From a virus: 56,411 nt of DNA. The stretch covers positions 5,196-61,606 of IMG/VR virus record IMGVR_UViG_3300010389_000014. One strand, written 5' to 3'. Under the pieces are notes generated by a model. It did not search any database. It had not been told where the DNA came from and worked only from the letters and a program-made list of their open reading frames with translations. The translations under genes and the position numbers were made by a program. Positions 8,391-16,620 of the stretch are shown here, in pieces. How positions within the stretch are numbered: position 1 is the first letter of the stretch; each line of letters begins with the position of its first letter.

Positions 8391-9166
8391 AAAATATCAT
8401 CAACACCATCGCTCATCGTGATGCCGCTTCCAGCGCCGAGATTCAATGTGGTTCCATCTGCTGCGGTGAATGTGAGAGTTTCCGACGGAACATCGATATC
8501 GAACCAGACAGCTCCCTCAGCTTCTTCTTCGGTGGTTCCATCGTTTCTGTAACCCTTGAGATTATTGCCATCTATAACAAACCTCTGACCAGAAGAAGCG
8601 GTCTGTATTTGTCCACCGACAGTAAACCCCATGGCAACTTGAAGATCACCAGCCAAGAGCTTATCTATTGCAAGGGCTTCTATTGCGTTGTCACCAAGCT
8701 GACCAGGGGTGCCGGAAACTTCTGTGGCCAATGCAGACACATCGCCACTGTTGGTGCGAGCATAAAGCTTAATGTAATACGTTGTGCCGGTCTCCATCGG
8801 AAATAAACCTGGCGTCGCAGCGTCGTTATAACCAAAAACCTCCACTGCCGTCAGATCTGTTGGGGCAATGGTTTTTACATAGGTTGTTGAATCGGCAGTG
8901 AAGCCATTGGTATTCGATGCATAAATGTCATAACCAACAAGCCCAGCTTCTGTATTAGCATTGAAGCTGAGGTAGAGTAGTTTAACGCCCGGTATCACGG
9001 TGATGCCCGTGACCTCAGAAGGGACACCGGTCGAGGGTGGGATCGTCAGCTGTATTGAATCTGTCCAATCAGAGGTAACATTGTTTTCATTCAGAGTCCT
9101 TGCCCTGACTACGTACTTCTCTCCGGGGACAAGACCTGGTATAACCCTTGTATAATTAGTGGTCAC
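7268..9166 (-). CDS. Tail fibre with C-terminal S74 chaperone domain (chimeric)
   Basis: 632 residues from GTG at 9166, which shares bases with the preceding TAG and has AGGAGGGGGG upstream. Begins with fibronectin-III-like modules (VPGEKYVVRARTLNENNVTSDW; TGTTYYIKLYARTNSGD), continues with beta-helical repeats (NSWHVDADGNMWWGD, then ASFHVDSDGDVWVGT), and ends with an S74 auto-chaperone (TSDMRDKENLGESLG...VLISAVQELERRLEA). The S74 domain trimerises the fibre and is usually self-cleaved. Codons for residues up to ~260 are AT-rich; the rest is GC-rich, so the receptor-binding half was replaced. Confidence 0.8.
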   Translation of the reverse strand: MTTNYTRVIPGLVPGEKYVVRARTLNENNVTSDWTDSIQLTIPPSTGVPSEVTGITVIPGVKLLYLSFNANTEAGLVGYDIYASNTNGFTADSTTYVKTIAPTDLTAVEVFGYNDAATPGLFPMETGTTYYIKLYARTNSGDVSALATEVSGTPGQLGDNAIEALAIDKLLAGDLQVAMGFTVGGQIQTASSGQRFVIDGNNLKGYRNDGTTEEEAEGAVWFDIDVPSETLTFTAADGTTLNLGAGSGITMSDGVDDIFVLDSSGGTFSGVLEASAIDIGGTDANSWHVDADGNMWWGDAGSYVQAGIDGDPYISSAGTVNFTVGTFSGTIEAGDIHIPDQTTAASFHVDSDGDVWVGTNVANKATAPFSIDSATGDVVMNEVNLTGSMLVSGGDISTNDGRIWIKNGGSGTPYVVVEDDSLLLSANGMNISSKYTPPIVFGSTDSAFTTENPKALAAIVGVASETYVNDSDGGMYLEFVINGNNPGPANAVNSSSHGYLMQTSGFKPRNDNVADCGGASNRWDDVYATNATIQTSDMRDKENLGESLGLDFLRELKPFTGRWKDGSRSHQFLSAQQVAQALRKLGHDPSDHALYIETDTRRKTKGLRQGELIPVLISAVQELERRLEAANL

Positions 9167-9981
9167 TAGATCCCCCCTCCTACGTAGGTGGTCCAATTCT
9201 CCAGCCTTACCTCTTCCAGTCCCATAGTTCCTCCGGCCCCATAATTCGATAATCCATCAATGATTTTCACTTTATTTCCGGAAGAGCTAGGATTTGTGCT
9301 GTCAGATACCGATATGGTTTGACTCAATAATCCATTCTCTAGTTCGGAAAGAGCAAAGGTCAATAGCTGGGTGCCCTCTGTTTTGCTATACAAGTCCAGA
9401 GTGGATCCATCAGTATCGGTTGATCTCGACAGTTCATTCACGCCAGGAGTGTGTACCTCTACGCTGCCCATATCTGGACCAGTTGCAAACTTCAGTTCGC
9501 CGCCATCGCCCTCAATGGCGAAGGTCGCTCTAGCCCCAGTAGTAACAGACTCTCCATTGATCCAATCTTCATTTGGCCTTGTAAACGTAAACGCTGGGTC
9601 AGACACCAATATCCTGGGCTGCAAGCTTGCATCTGCAGTCGGCCTTGTTGGCTGGTTGTCTAGATCACTATTGCCATAATAAATGTAGAATTTACCAGTA
9701 TAAGGAGTCGCTATCGGATTATAAAAGGCAACACCACCATTTCCACCAGAATAGGTGGATACAGACCTGCCAATCACAGTATAAGAAGGGGTTGCATCTG
9801 CCGATTCGTATATGACTTCCAAATCCTCCTCATCACTCCTTAGGGAGTTGTTGGATTTGAGCTTTGTCACATTGAAATCTGATGGCCTGATGTCAAAATA
9901 CGTGTAGGCGGGTGAACTATCGCTGAACGTAGTAAGGAATAGCTCACGTCTGAACAAATATGAATTATTCCACCAAGCCAT
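9166..9981 (-). CDS. DUF2341-like tail protein
   Basis: 271 residues. Starts MAWWNNSYLFRRELFL and has GKFYIYYGNSDLDN at ~residue 105, the pattern of DUF2341 domains (W at the start, YYGN in the core), a beta-sandwich found in surface and tail proteins. The second half is beta-rich and may bind ligands. Start chosen at the ATG overlapping the previous stop (TAATG), with GAGGG upstream. Probably a fibre or adhesin. Confidence 0.6.
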   Translation of the reverse strand: MAWWNNSYLFRRELFLTTFSDSSPAYTYFDIRPSDFNVTKLKSNNSLRSDEEDLEVIYESADATPSYTVIGRSVSTYSGGNGGVAFYNPIATPYTGKFYIYYGNSDLDNQPTRPTADASLQPRILVSDPAFTFTRPNEDWINGESVTTGARATFAIEGDGGELKFATGPDMGSVEVHTPGVNELSRSTDTDGSTLDLYSKTEGTQLLTFALSELENGLLSQTISVSDSTNPSSSGNKVKIIDGLSNYGAGGTMGLEEVRLENWTTYVGGGI

Positions 9982-11525
9982 TATGTGACCCTCGCTACTT
10001 GAATTTCGAACTGCTTGCCATCTTCCCCGACCCAACCTATGGTAGCCTCATAAGAGGTATCACCGGTCACGAGAGAGACTGTTGTATTATAGCCCAACAA
10101 TTGAAAATCAGCAATATCGTCTAAGTTATCGCCATTGTCGAACGCAGCGGTCGGGAGCGTTCCTGGGGTAATATTGGCACCGTTGATCAGAGCAGACCCG
10201 TCCGTGCCGTTGTGCTGATGGCTACTTATATCAACGCCATCTATTCTTACCCCATCCGCCACATACATGTCACCAATGACGCTGCCACCATCTCTCAAAA
10301 GGTATTGTGGATGCGCATCCATTTTACCAACATCGGCTAATGCACCATGCTGAGACTTGAAACGATTCCGTGTTGTGGTTGCAAATGCTGGATTGCTATA
10401 GGATGGTGTTGCCTGCTCTTGCTGCTCGTATAACCATCCATCGTATTCTATCTCATAATAATCAATTATTTCTACATCTGATTCACCACTGACGAAAGGA
10501 TTAACTGGCACCGACCCTTTAAGTGACAAGTCCTTAATGGTTTTTCGACGTATATCCGATTCACCAATTCTGGCCAAAAGCTTGCCTGATTTCTCTGTAA
10601 ATATTTGATTCCTTTTCATCAAATCGGATAAGAAAACTTTGGCGTTATCGTCCAGAACTTCTGTTGCCTGGTGCATTTCTCTTGCGAGCTTGCCGCTGTT
10701 TCTTATGGGATTACCTACATCGGAAGATATCTGCCTTCGAAATTTTAGTGCAGGACCCAAATACCCATCATAATAAAGATCAGCGTTAACACCAAGGTGC
10801 TTTCCCATGTCTTCTTGCAGCTCCTGCACAGATGCCGCAGCTTGATTCAGTTGTACTTGCAGAATAGCTTGGTAACGTCGAGATTCGGCGGGTGACGCTT
10901 CATCCAGGTCGGATTGGGAATACCTTGTTTGGGCCTCATCCTTCGCTGCGAAGACGCCCCTGAACTGCCCCGAGCGCGTAATCGCTCCGAGCGTCCAGTC
11001 TTGGAGTAGTTCGATCGCCCTGTCTTGACTTGTCTCATTTGATCCCTCAGATATGTAAGTGTCTAGGAAGTTTTGAATCCTTACAGCTTCTGAATGAACC
11101 TTCCTAGAAAAGGAGGCTACATCAGCTGCAGGTGATCCCCAAACTCCTCGGATAGCGTTGTTGTACTCTTTAAGGACATAGTTGGATCCGCGCGAAGTTC
11201 TTTCGCCCATCACCTTGTACTGCGCATAGGTTACATAGTTTTTCATCTCCCCTAATTCAGACGGCCATTCTGCCTCTTGGGCCTTATATAGATCAGAATC
11301 TGTCTCCATTCCAAGATTAAAGCTTCTAAGACTTTCTTCTGCTATATTAACGGTGTCTAGAGATTCCTTCTCCAAGATGGCAAGGTTTCGCCTAAGGAGA
11401 TCTATATCGGCATACTTTTCACGATCTATCATTCTCGTGTTTTGCGGCCGCACTGTTGGTGCCTGTGGCAACGGTGTCCACTCTTTGGGTGGCCCAGAAT
11501 AATTTATGGACTCATCTTGTGTCAT
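9981..11525 (-). CDS. Tail/baseplate protein with fibre-like C-terminus
   Basis: 514 residues. The first ~350 are helical and charged; the last ~140 switch to the fibre style DAHPQYLLRDGGSVIGDMYV and DISSHQHNGTDGSAL, with His-rich turns known from phage fibre shafts. Likely joins fibre to tail. Lies directly after the terminase (ends one base before) and shares a stop/start with the next gene. Confidence 0.55.
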   Translation of the reverse strand: MTQDESINYSGPPKEWTPLPQAPTVRPQNTRMIDREKYADIDLLRRNLAILEKESLDTVNIAEESLRSFNLGMETDSDLYKAQEAEWPSELGEMKNYVTYAQYKVMGERTSRGSNYVLKEYNNAIRGVWGSPAADVASFSRKVHSEAVRIQNFLDTYISEGSNETSQDRAIELLQDWTLGAITRSGQFRGVFAAKDEAQTRYSQSDLDEASPAESRRYQAILQVQLNQAAASVQELQEDMGKHLGVNADLYYDGYLGPALKFRRQISSDVGNPIRNSGKLAREMHQATEVLDDNAKVFLSDLMKRNQIFTEKSGKLLARIGESDIRRKTIKDLSLKGSVPVNPFVSGESDVEIIDYYEIEYDGWLYEQQEQATPSYSNPAFATTTRNRFKSQHGALADVGKMDAHPQYLLRDGGSVIGDMYVADGVRIDGVDISSHQHNGTDGSALINGANITPGTLPTAAFDNGDNLDDIADFQLLGYNTTVSLVTGDTSYEATIGWVGEDGKQFEIQVARVT

Positions 11526-14500
11526 TTAAAATCCACTCCTACGAATGCTGCTTTTACGGGAGGATCTTCTAATCATATTTGCCCTCTCAAGCCTTATCGG
11601 GGCGCTACCGGTCGATCCAAATTTATCTTCAGCTATATCTTTTTTATGGGACCTTTCTGCCGCATTATTGGAAAGCGCAAGAAGAGGATCTAGTGACGAA
11701 GTGTTGATAGCCCTTGTTGTGTTAGTGCTCTTGTAGACCATAAGATCATCATAATTCTGCTTGATGGCTAATGTTGCCAATATCAAGGCGTCGTGACAGT
11801 GATCGGCTGTGTTTCCCGCCATCTCAAAAACTGGACGACCAGTTGGTGTGATCCTGGCAACAATATAAGAGATAAGCTGGCTATAAAGTTCCTCATCTTC
11901 AGGGGAAAACTTTAGCATGTCTTTTTCAAGGTATTGGCGAAGGGTGTCAACCATAAATGGCTTCATATCCTTCTTCTGCTTCTGGCCAGTATGGGGATCG
12001 GGCACTTCGAGTGTTTCGGAAAAGGAAACCCCCCTGAGCTTTGTGGTCAAGCCCGAATATGGATTGTTGCTGCCATACTGCTTCAGAAGCTCGACCTGAA
12101 CTTCACCGTAGCCACGGTCCACATAGATGTACTGAGGATTATATATCCTATTCATCTCTATGATGCGATCCACAGCTTTAGTCAAAGTGTACTCTTCCCT
12201 AAGAGTCTCCTCTCTGTACAAAAGCTTTATTTTGCCAGCCCACTTTGGGTCTTCATGAGCTGGATCGAATATTTGAAGGACTACAATGTTAGTGCCAGCG
12301 CCATACTTGTCCCAATCCACACCGAAGACAGTGAAGCTACTTCTTTCGTTGAAGCGCCCCATTGGGAGTTTATAGTCCCACCCATCTTCCTCCGGCACAA
12401 AGGCTCGATCAACGTACCTTCGTGGGTATACACCATCAGCGTCTTCGCCCCAATCTGCCTCGATTTCGTGACGATAGCCAATATCTGTGTAAGTATCCCT
12501 AAAAGCCTCTTCCATTTCTGCAGACCAAAACGGGTTGCAGTTATGTACAAGAACGCCATTCGCAATATAGGAGTTCGTAGTTTCTACTTCAAAGTTATAA
12601 ACTTTGCCATCAAATTCTACTTCTCTTTTTTTCTTAATTAGAAGTGCGTTCTCATTTTCCGATATCTTTCTTTTCCCTAAGGGTGCCCTAATATCAGTTG
12701 CTATTTCAATAGCCCAGGATGGTTTTGCAGGATACGGATCATAATTCTTATTCGCATGACAATCCGCATTTTCTGAAACCGATATGGATGGGTAATGGCA
12801 CCCAAGTCTGACAGCAACAGTCTGTATTTGTCTAGCCAATTGTTCAGAAGAAGTTCTGATAACCGTTTTCTTGTCTGTTATCCAGCCATCTCCCAACGCA
12901 TAGGCGTTGAGCATTTCTCCCTGAAACAGGAATGGCGCTTTCATCACTTCTTCGCTTAACTGTTTAGTTGAGGAGCCGGTGCCAGCTAGCTTTTTCATAA
13001 GCTCGGCCAAAATTGGATTTGCAATGCGAATTGTGATAGCTTGCGAGTCTTTTCTTTCAGTTATTGAAATTTCACCCGCATTCATTTTAAGTAATGCGTC
13101 ACCTATAGACTCTATCGCCTGCACTTCTTCAGCATGGACGGTCCATCCGACGACCATATGGCACCCGTATTCCTCATTATATCTTTCAACGTGGCCTTCT
13201 GCTAGATACCAACCCAAAAGTGTGGCCAATGATCTATTACCCATGTCTACGTAATAAGGCATTGAATTTTTGATTTCCCTACCAAACCCTCGGTTATAAT
13301 TTCTTTCTAGAATGGTTCTTGATTCATTGCGTTGAAAATTATCATTAAGAGTGTCGAGATATATGCCACCATATTCGGAAGTGCGATCTACGACAGATCT
13401 TAACCAGTGTCCAGAGTTTTCATTCCGTTTTTGTCTAGACTGAAGATCCTTAGCTTCGATCCATTCCCAGTCAAAAGACTTTTGTCGCCTGACAGAAGGA
13501 CAAGCAGAATATGGATGTTCTCCCGTTACAATTGTTTCGGTATTGTCCCCATATCGCCTTATTCCATATGCAGTGCCGCTAAAATCTTTTTCAAATGTTC
13601 TTAAGACTTTTTGTGCACCGTTTTCTGTAAGAACTAAATCATTTTCTTCAATCTCTTCAATATTTTTGAAACTACCATCGGCCATAGATATCTTTGTCCC
13701 AGCAGCGAAACAATAACTTGGAAACCAGAAGTCCTTGAACCGCTTGGAATGACACCATTCCCAGAGCTTAGCTTTACGACCTGAAGGGGTTGATGCGGCA
13801 ACCAGTTGTTTATCTGGTTGATTCTCATCGGTTTTCTGTAGCATAGCCAAAAGGGCGTCCATGTCATCTTCGCCCATGTAATCAAGCTCGTCAAGGACAA
13901 TCAGATGGGCCTCCTGACCACGGGTGACATCACTCTTACTTCCCGATTTCATACCCGAGGTGAAGAACCTGATTGTCGATCCATTTGAAAAGTTAATCTC
14001 AGGGTTAGGTGCCGTGACCGCTCTTGGGATAGAGTCGCTTACGACCTGTGAATCCTTAGCGAGTTTTAGGCATTCTTCATATATAAGCGATGCTTGAGCT
14101 TTCATGGGGGTCACGACCAAACTTCTTCCATTCTTTGTAATATAAGAATACCACAATAATAGCACAGCCATCGACCACGTTTTTCCAAGCCGCCTGCCTG
14201 CCCTTAGGACCTTAAAGTCATTAGGATCTCTAAGGATTAGAATCTGATAAACTCTCGGATTAGCATTCAGATATGTTTTGGCCCAAAGAACTGGATCTGA
14301 AGCTATATGTAGCTCCCTTTGTTGCTGTTCTTTGATGCCTAGATTCGCCAGTTCCTGAGAGTACTCGAATGGTACATCTATCAAGAGGCAGAGTTCTTTT
14401 TTGGTGAGCGGACGACCCGTGATCGGAGATCCATCACTTTCGTTCAGGTGTTGCAGCTTGTTTTCAAAGACCCACTCAATACGGTTAACTCCACGTATTA

Positions 14501-14600
14501 TTTCTGGATCTTGAAGTTTTAAAATCTCCAGAAGGTCCTCTCTGCTGAGTTCCTCTAGTTTTTCACGATACTCTTTATGGATCTTTTTGAAATCTAACAT
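11526..14600 (-). CDS. Terminase large subunit interrupted by an intein
   Basis: 1024 codons with intein (~633 residues after splicing). ATPase: Walker A RAGRRLGKTW, Walker B HLIVLDELDYM. Nuclease: FTVFGVDWDKYG (first acid), YIYVDRGYGEVQ, and TADHCHDALILA near the end. Pumps DNA into the prohead and cuts it. The start at 14600 has AAAGGAA four bases upstream; an upstream in-frame ATG would overlap the previous gene. The intein sits after ...DFWFPSY, before CNPFWSAEMEE, between the ATPase core and the nuclease. Confidence 0.9.
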   Translation of the reverse strand: MLDFKKIHKEYREKLEELSREDLLEILKLQDPEIIRGVNRIEWVFENKLQHLNESDGSPITGRPLTKKELCLLIDVPFEYSQELANLGIKEQQQRELHIASDPVLWAKTYLNANPRVYQILILRDPNDFKVLRAGRRLGKTWSMAVLLLWYSYITKNGRSLVVTPMKAQASLIYEECLKLAKDSQVVSDSIPRAVTAPNPEINFSNGSTIRFFTSGMKSGSKSDVTRGQEAHLIVLDELDYMGEDDMDALLAMLQKTDENQPDKQLVAASTPSGRKAKLWEWCHSKRFKDFWFPSYCFAAGTKISMADGSFKNIEEIEENDLVLTENGAQKVLRTFEKDFSGTAYGIRRYGDNTETIVTGEHPYSACPSVRRQKSFDWEWIEAKDLQSRQKRNENSGHWLRSVVDRTSEYGGIYLDTLNDNFQRNESRTILERNYNRGFGREIKNSMPYYVDMGNRSLATLLGWYLAEGHVERYNEEYGCHMVVGWTVHAEEVQAIESIGDALLKMNAGEISITERKDSQAITIRIANPILAELMKKLAGTGSSTKQLSEEVMKAPFLFQGEMLNAYALGDGWITDKKTVIRTSSEQLARQIQTVAVRLGCHYPSISVSENADCHANKNYDPYPAKPSWAIEIATDIRAPLGKRKISENENALLIKKKREVEFDGKVYNFEVETTNSYIANGVLVHNCNPFWSAEMEEAFRDTYTDIGYRHEIEADWGEDADGVYPRRYVDRAFVPEEDGWDYKLPMGRFNERSSFTVFGVDWDKYGAGTNIVVLQIFDPAHEDPKWAGKIKLLYREETLREEYTLTKAVDRIIEMNRIYNPQYIYVDRGYGEVQVELLKQYGSNNPYSGLTTKLRGVSFSETLEVPDPHTGQKQKKDMKPFMVDTLRQYLEKDMLKFSPEDEELYSQLISYIVARITPTGRPVFEMAGNTADHCHDALILATLAIKQNYDDLMVYKSTNTTRAINTSSLDPLLALSNNAAERSHKKDIAEDKFGSTGSAPIRLERANMIRRSSRKSSIRRSGF
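12540..13712 (-). mobile_element. Intein with LAGLIDADG-type homing domain in terminase
   Basis: 391 residues. Starts CFAAGTKISMADGSFKNIEE (block A, Cys1), has block B TGEHPY, two LAGLIDADG-like helices (LLGWYLAEGH and LNAYALGDGW), block F VYNFEVETTNSYIANGVLVHN with terminal His-Asn, and a Cys +1. All residues for splicing are present. The homing domain has an acid in each helix, so it may still cut an inteinless terminase gene. Confidence 0.9.
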
Positions 14601-14607
14601 GTTTCCT

Positions 14608-15798
14608 TTAGCCGAAGTGGGCTGCCACCATTCCCGCTTCATTTCCTAGTACATTACGAGCATTCATTCTGCTATTTTGGATTGCCATGACACCTCTAGC
14701 TCTAGAAGTGGCTGCAAACTGGGTGTCTTTGTAGCCCATGCCAAATATGGGCTTATTCATTGAACCCTGCATTGATTCTATGGCGTCGCCTGTTAAACTG
14801 ATGGCGCTCTTCATGCCATTGCCTATCAATTTGCCAGCATCGTAAGCCAACATAGCCCAGCCAACTGGTCCAGCAAATTTGCTTGCAGCAGTGAGCCCCC
14901 TCATACCTACAACTTTAGCGGCGCTCATTCGTGCACCCTTGCTAGCTCCGGTGATGGCCCGCATGCCTCCAACTTTGGACCCAGCCCTCATTAGGCTTCC
15001 GTCGACTACATCCAAGCCTGCCTTTCCCATGTCGGCTATAGCATTTGCATATCCACCAGCAACGCTTTCAAAACCAGCGGTTCGTGCAAGAGATTGGCCA
15101 GCGGAGATGCTTGAACCCCTCATCGCTCCTGCTTGGTAGCCCAGAAGATGTCTGGATATAACCCCCTCAGAGGAAGCAGCCATCTTCAGCATGTCGTCTG
15201 CGTCAGATGCAAAAAAGGTAGCACCGGGCGTAGGGACTTTACCGCCCATTGTATGTACGCCTACACCTGTAACATTGGTTCGGCGCGCTGCGTCGTTAAG
15301 GAATGACGACAGGCCTGGACTAGCCCGACCCGCCGCTATTTTGGCGTTTGAGGTGAATCTTGAAGCTGTGCCTACCCCAAAGAGTGATCTTCTACCTGCG
15401 GCATTCTGACCAAGGTCCGAATAGTTCAGATACTTACCGCCAAGGTTAGCCTTTTCGGCTATATAATTTCCACCGCGTGCCAGAGCCTGGAATGGAGTAT
15501 AGGAAGCTGTTTTGCCACTTGAGTTAAGCCTCTCTGCATACATCGCATCATAGTTGCCGAATTTAGTCCAGTTAGTTGGACGCAAAGTGTTGCTAACCGA
15601 ATCTCGAATTCTACCGGTATTCTTCCAAGCCCTCTGACCTTTACCGCCGTTGTTGAGGCCCTCCATTACCATTTTCGATCCGCGACCTGCGTTCCAAAGT
15701 AGACCCTGGGCCGCAGTCGGTACACTATCCATCGCCCTCATCCAGAAGGGATCTAAGGGTTCATTTGCACCGACTGGGTTAATTGGTTGATTGTACAT
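14608..15798 (-). CDS. Gly/Ala-rich virion-associated protein
   Basis: 396 residues, basic and rich in Gly, Ala, Met and Ser, with helical stretches (GPVGWAMLAYDAGKLIGNGMK). Its style is shared by the genes at 15798 and 20838, e.g. the end pattern SRMNARNVLGNEAG here and FGMHNSRMN in the next. No family recognised. In the packaging/tail operon, so likely a virion internal or tail protein. Confidence 0.55.
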   Translation of the reverse strand: MYNQPINPVGANEPLDPFWMRAMDSVPTAAQGLLWNAGRGSKMVMEGLNNGGKGQRAWKNTGRIRDSVSNTLRPTNWTKFGNYDAMYAERLNSSGKTASYTPFQALARGGNYIAEKANLGGKYLNYSDLGQNAAGRRSLFGVGTASRFTSNAKIAAGRASPGLSSFLNDAARRTNVTGVGVHTMGGKVPTPGATFFASDADDMLKMAASSEGVISRHLLGYQAGAMRGSSISAGQSLARTAGFESVAGGYANAIADMGKAGLDVVDGSLMRAGSKVGGMRAITGASKGARMSAAKVVGMRGLTAASKFAGPVGWAMLAYDAGKLIGNGMKSAISLTGDAIESMQGSMNKPIFGMGYKDTQFAATSRARGVMAIQNSRMNARNVLGNEAGMVAAHFG

Positions 15799-16619
15799 TA
15801 GTTCATCCTGCTGTTATGCATGCCAAAAACCATGGATCCGGCTGGCGGTACCAAATTGTTGTGTCTCATGCCTGAATATGCACTAGCATTACCGAACAAT
15901 GTGGCGCCTCCATAAGAATTCCGAGCACCTGCGAATCCTAATGCCCCATATACACCCAATTGTCTACCCAGAATTCTTTCAGAGAACTGACTATCTCCCA
16001 TAGCCTTTTCCTCAAATGTTGCCAACCCATGCTCCAATGGATCTGTTGACCCAATACCAGCTGCGAACGGTATGCCGAGGAGCGCTCCCCTTTTAGCCCA
16101 CTTCCCGGTAAACCCGCTTGAACCGCCTCCGGATGAGGCGGCTTCTACGCCAGATCCGCCACCAGGTGGTGATGGCATATTCGGGCTTGGTTGTCCTGCA
16201 ATATTCGGGCGTGGACGTGGCCCCGTTGGATTAGAAACGCCACCAGGTGGTGATGGCATATTCGGGCTTGGTTGTCCTGCAATATTCGGGCGTGGACGTG
16301 GCCCCGTTGGATTAGAAACGCCACCAGGTGGTGATGGCATATTCGGGCTTGGTTGTCCTGCAATATTCGGGCGTGGACGTGGCCCCGTTGGATTAGAAAC
16401 GCCACCTGCTTCCGAAGGGATCTTACGGCCCGGGAGCGCTGGACGGGTACGAGCGGTGACCGGCCGACTCCGACCCGCTGTAGGAGAAGGGGTCCGGTGC
16501 GCTCTGCTAGCTAATAGTTCTGCCGTCGCACGCCGAGCAGGTGATGGACGAGGCCCAGCGATTCGTCTGGTCGTTTCCCGAGATCGAAGTGCTGATTTAA
16601 TTAATCTACCTAATCCCAT
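15798..16619 (-). CDS. Pro/Gly-rich protein with three 27-residue repeats
   Basis: 273 residues. Basic N-terminus (SALRSRETTRRIAGPRPSP), then three identical repeats with core NPTGPRPRPNIAGQ, then a Gly/Ser linker and a Gly/Ala-rich tail like its neighbour. The middle is certainly unstructured; such proline-rich segments act as spacers. Shares its stop with the next gene start (ATGA-like overlap). Unknown function, virion-associated by context. Confidence 0.55.
   Translation of the reverse strand: MGLGRLIKSALRSRETTRRIAGPRPSPARRATAELLASRAHRTPSPTAGRSRPVTARTRPALPGRKIPSEAGGVSNPTGPRPRPNIAGQPSPNMPSPPGGVSNPTGPRPRPNIAGQPSPNMPSPPGGVSNPTGPRPRPNIAGQPSPNMPSPPGGGSGVEAASSGGGSSGFTGKWAKRGALLGIPFAAGIGSTDPLEHGLATFEEKAMGDSQFSERILGRQLGVYGALGFAGARNSYGGATLFGNASAYSGMRHNNLVPPAGSMVFGMHNSRMN
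16158..16400. repeat. Three tandem 81-bp repeats inside a coding region
   Basis: Units start at 16158, 16239 and 16320, each 81 bp and apparently identical, keeping the frame (27 residues each). Exact identity implies recent expansion or ongoing homogenisation; copy number may vary between isolates. Confidence 0.85.
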
Positions 16620-16620
16620 C

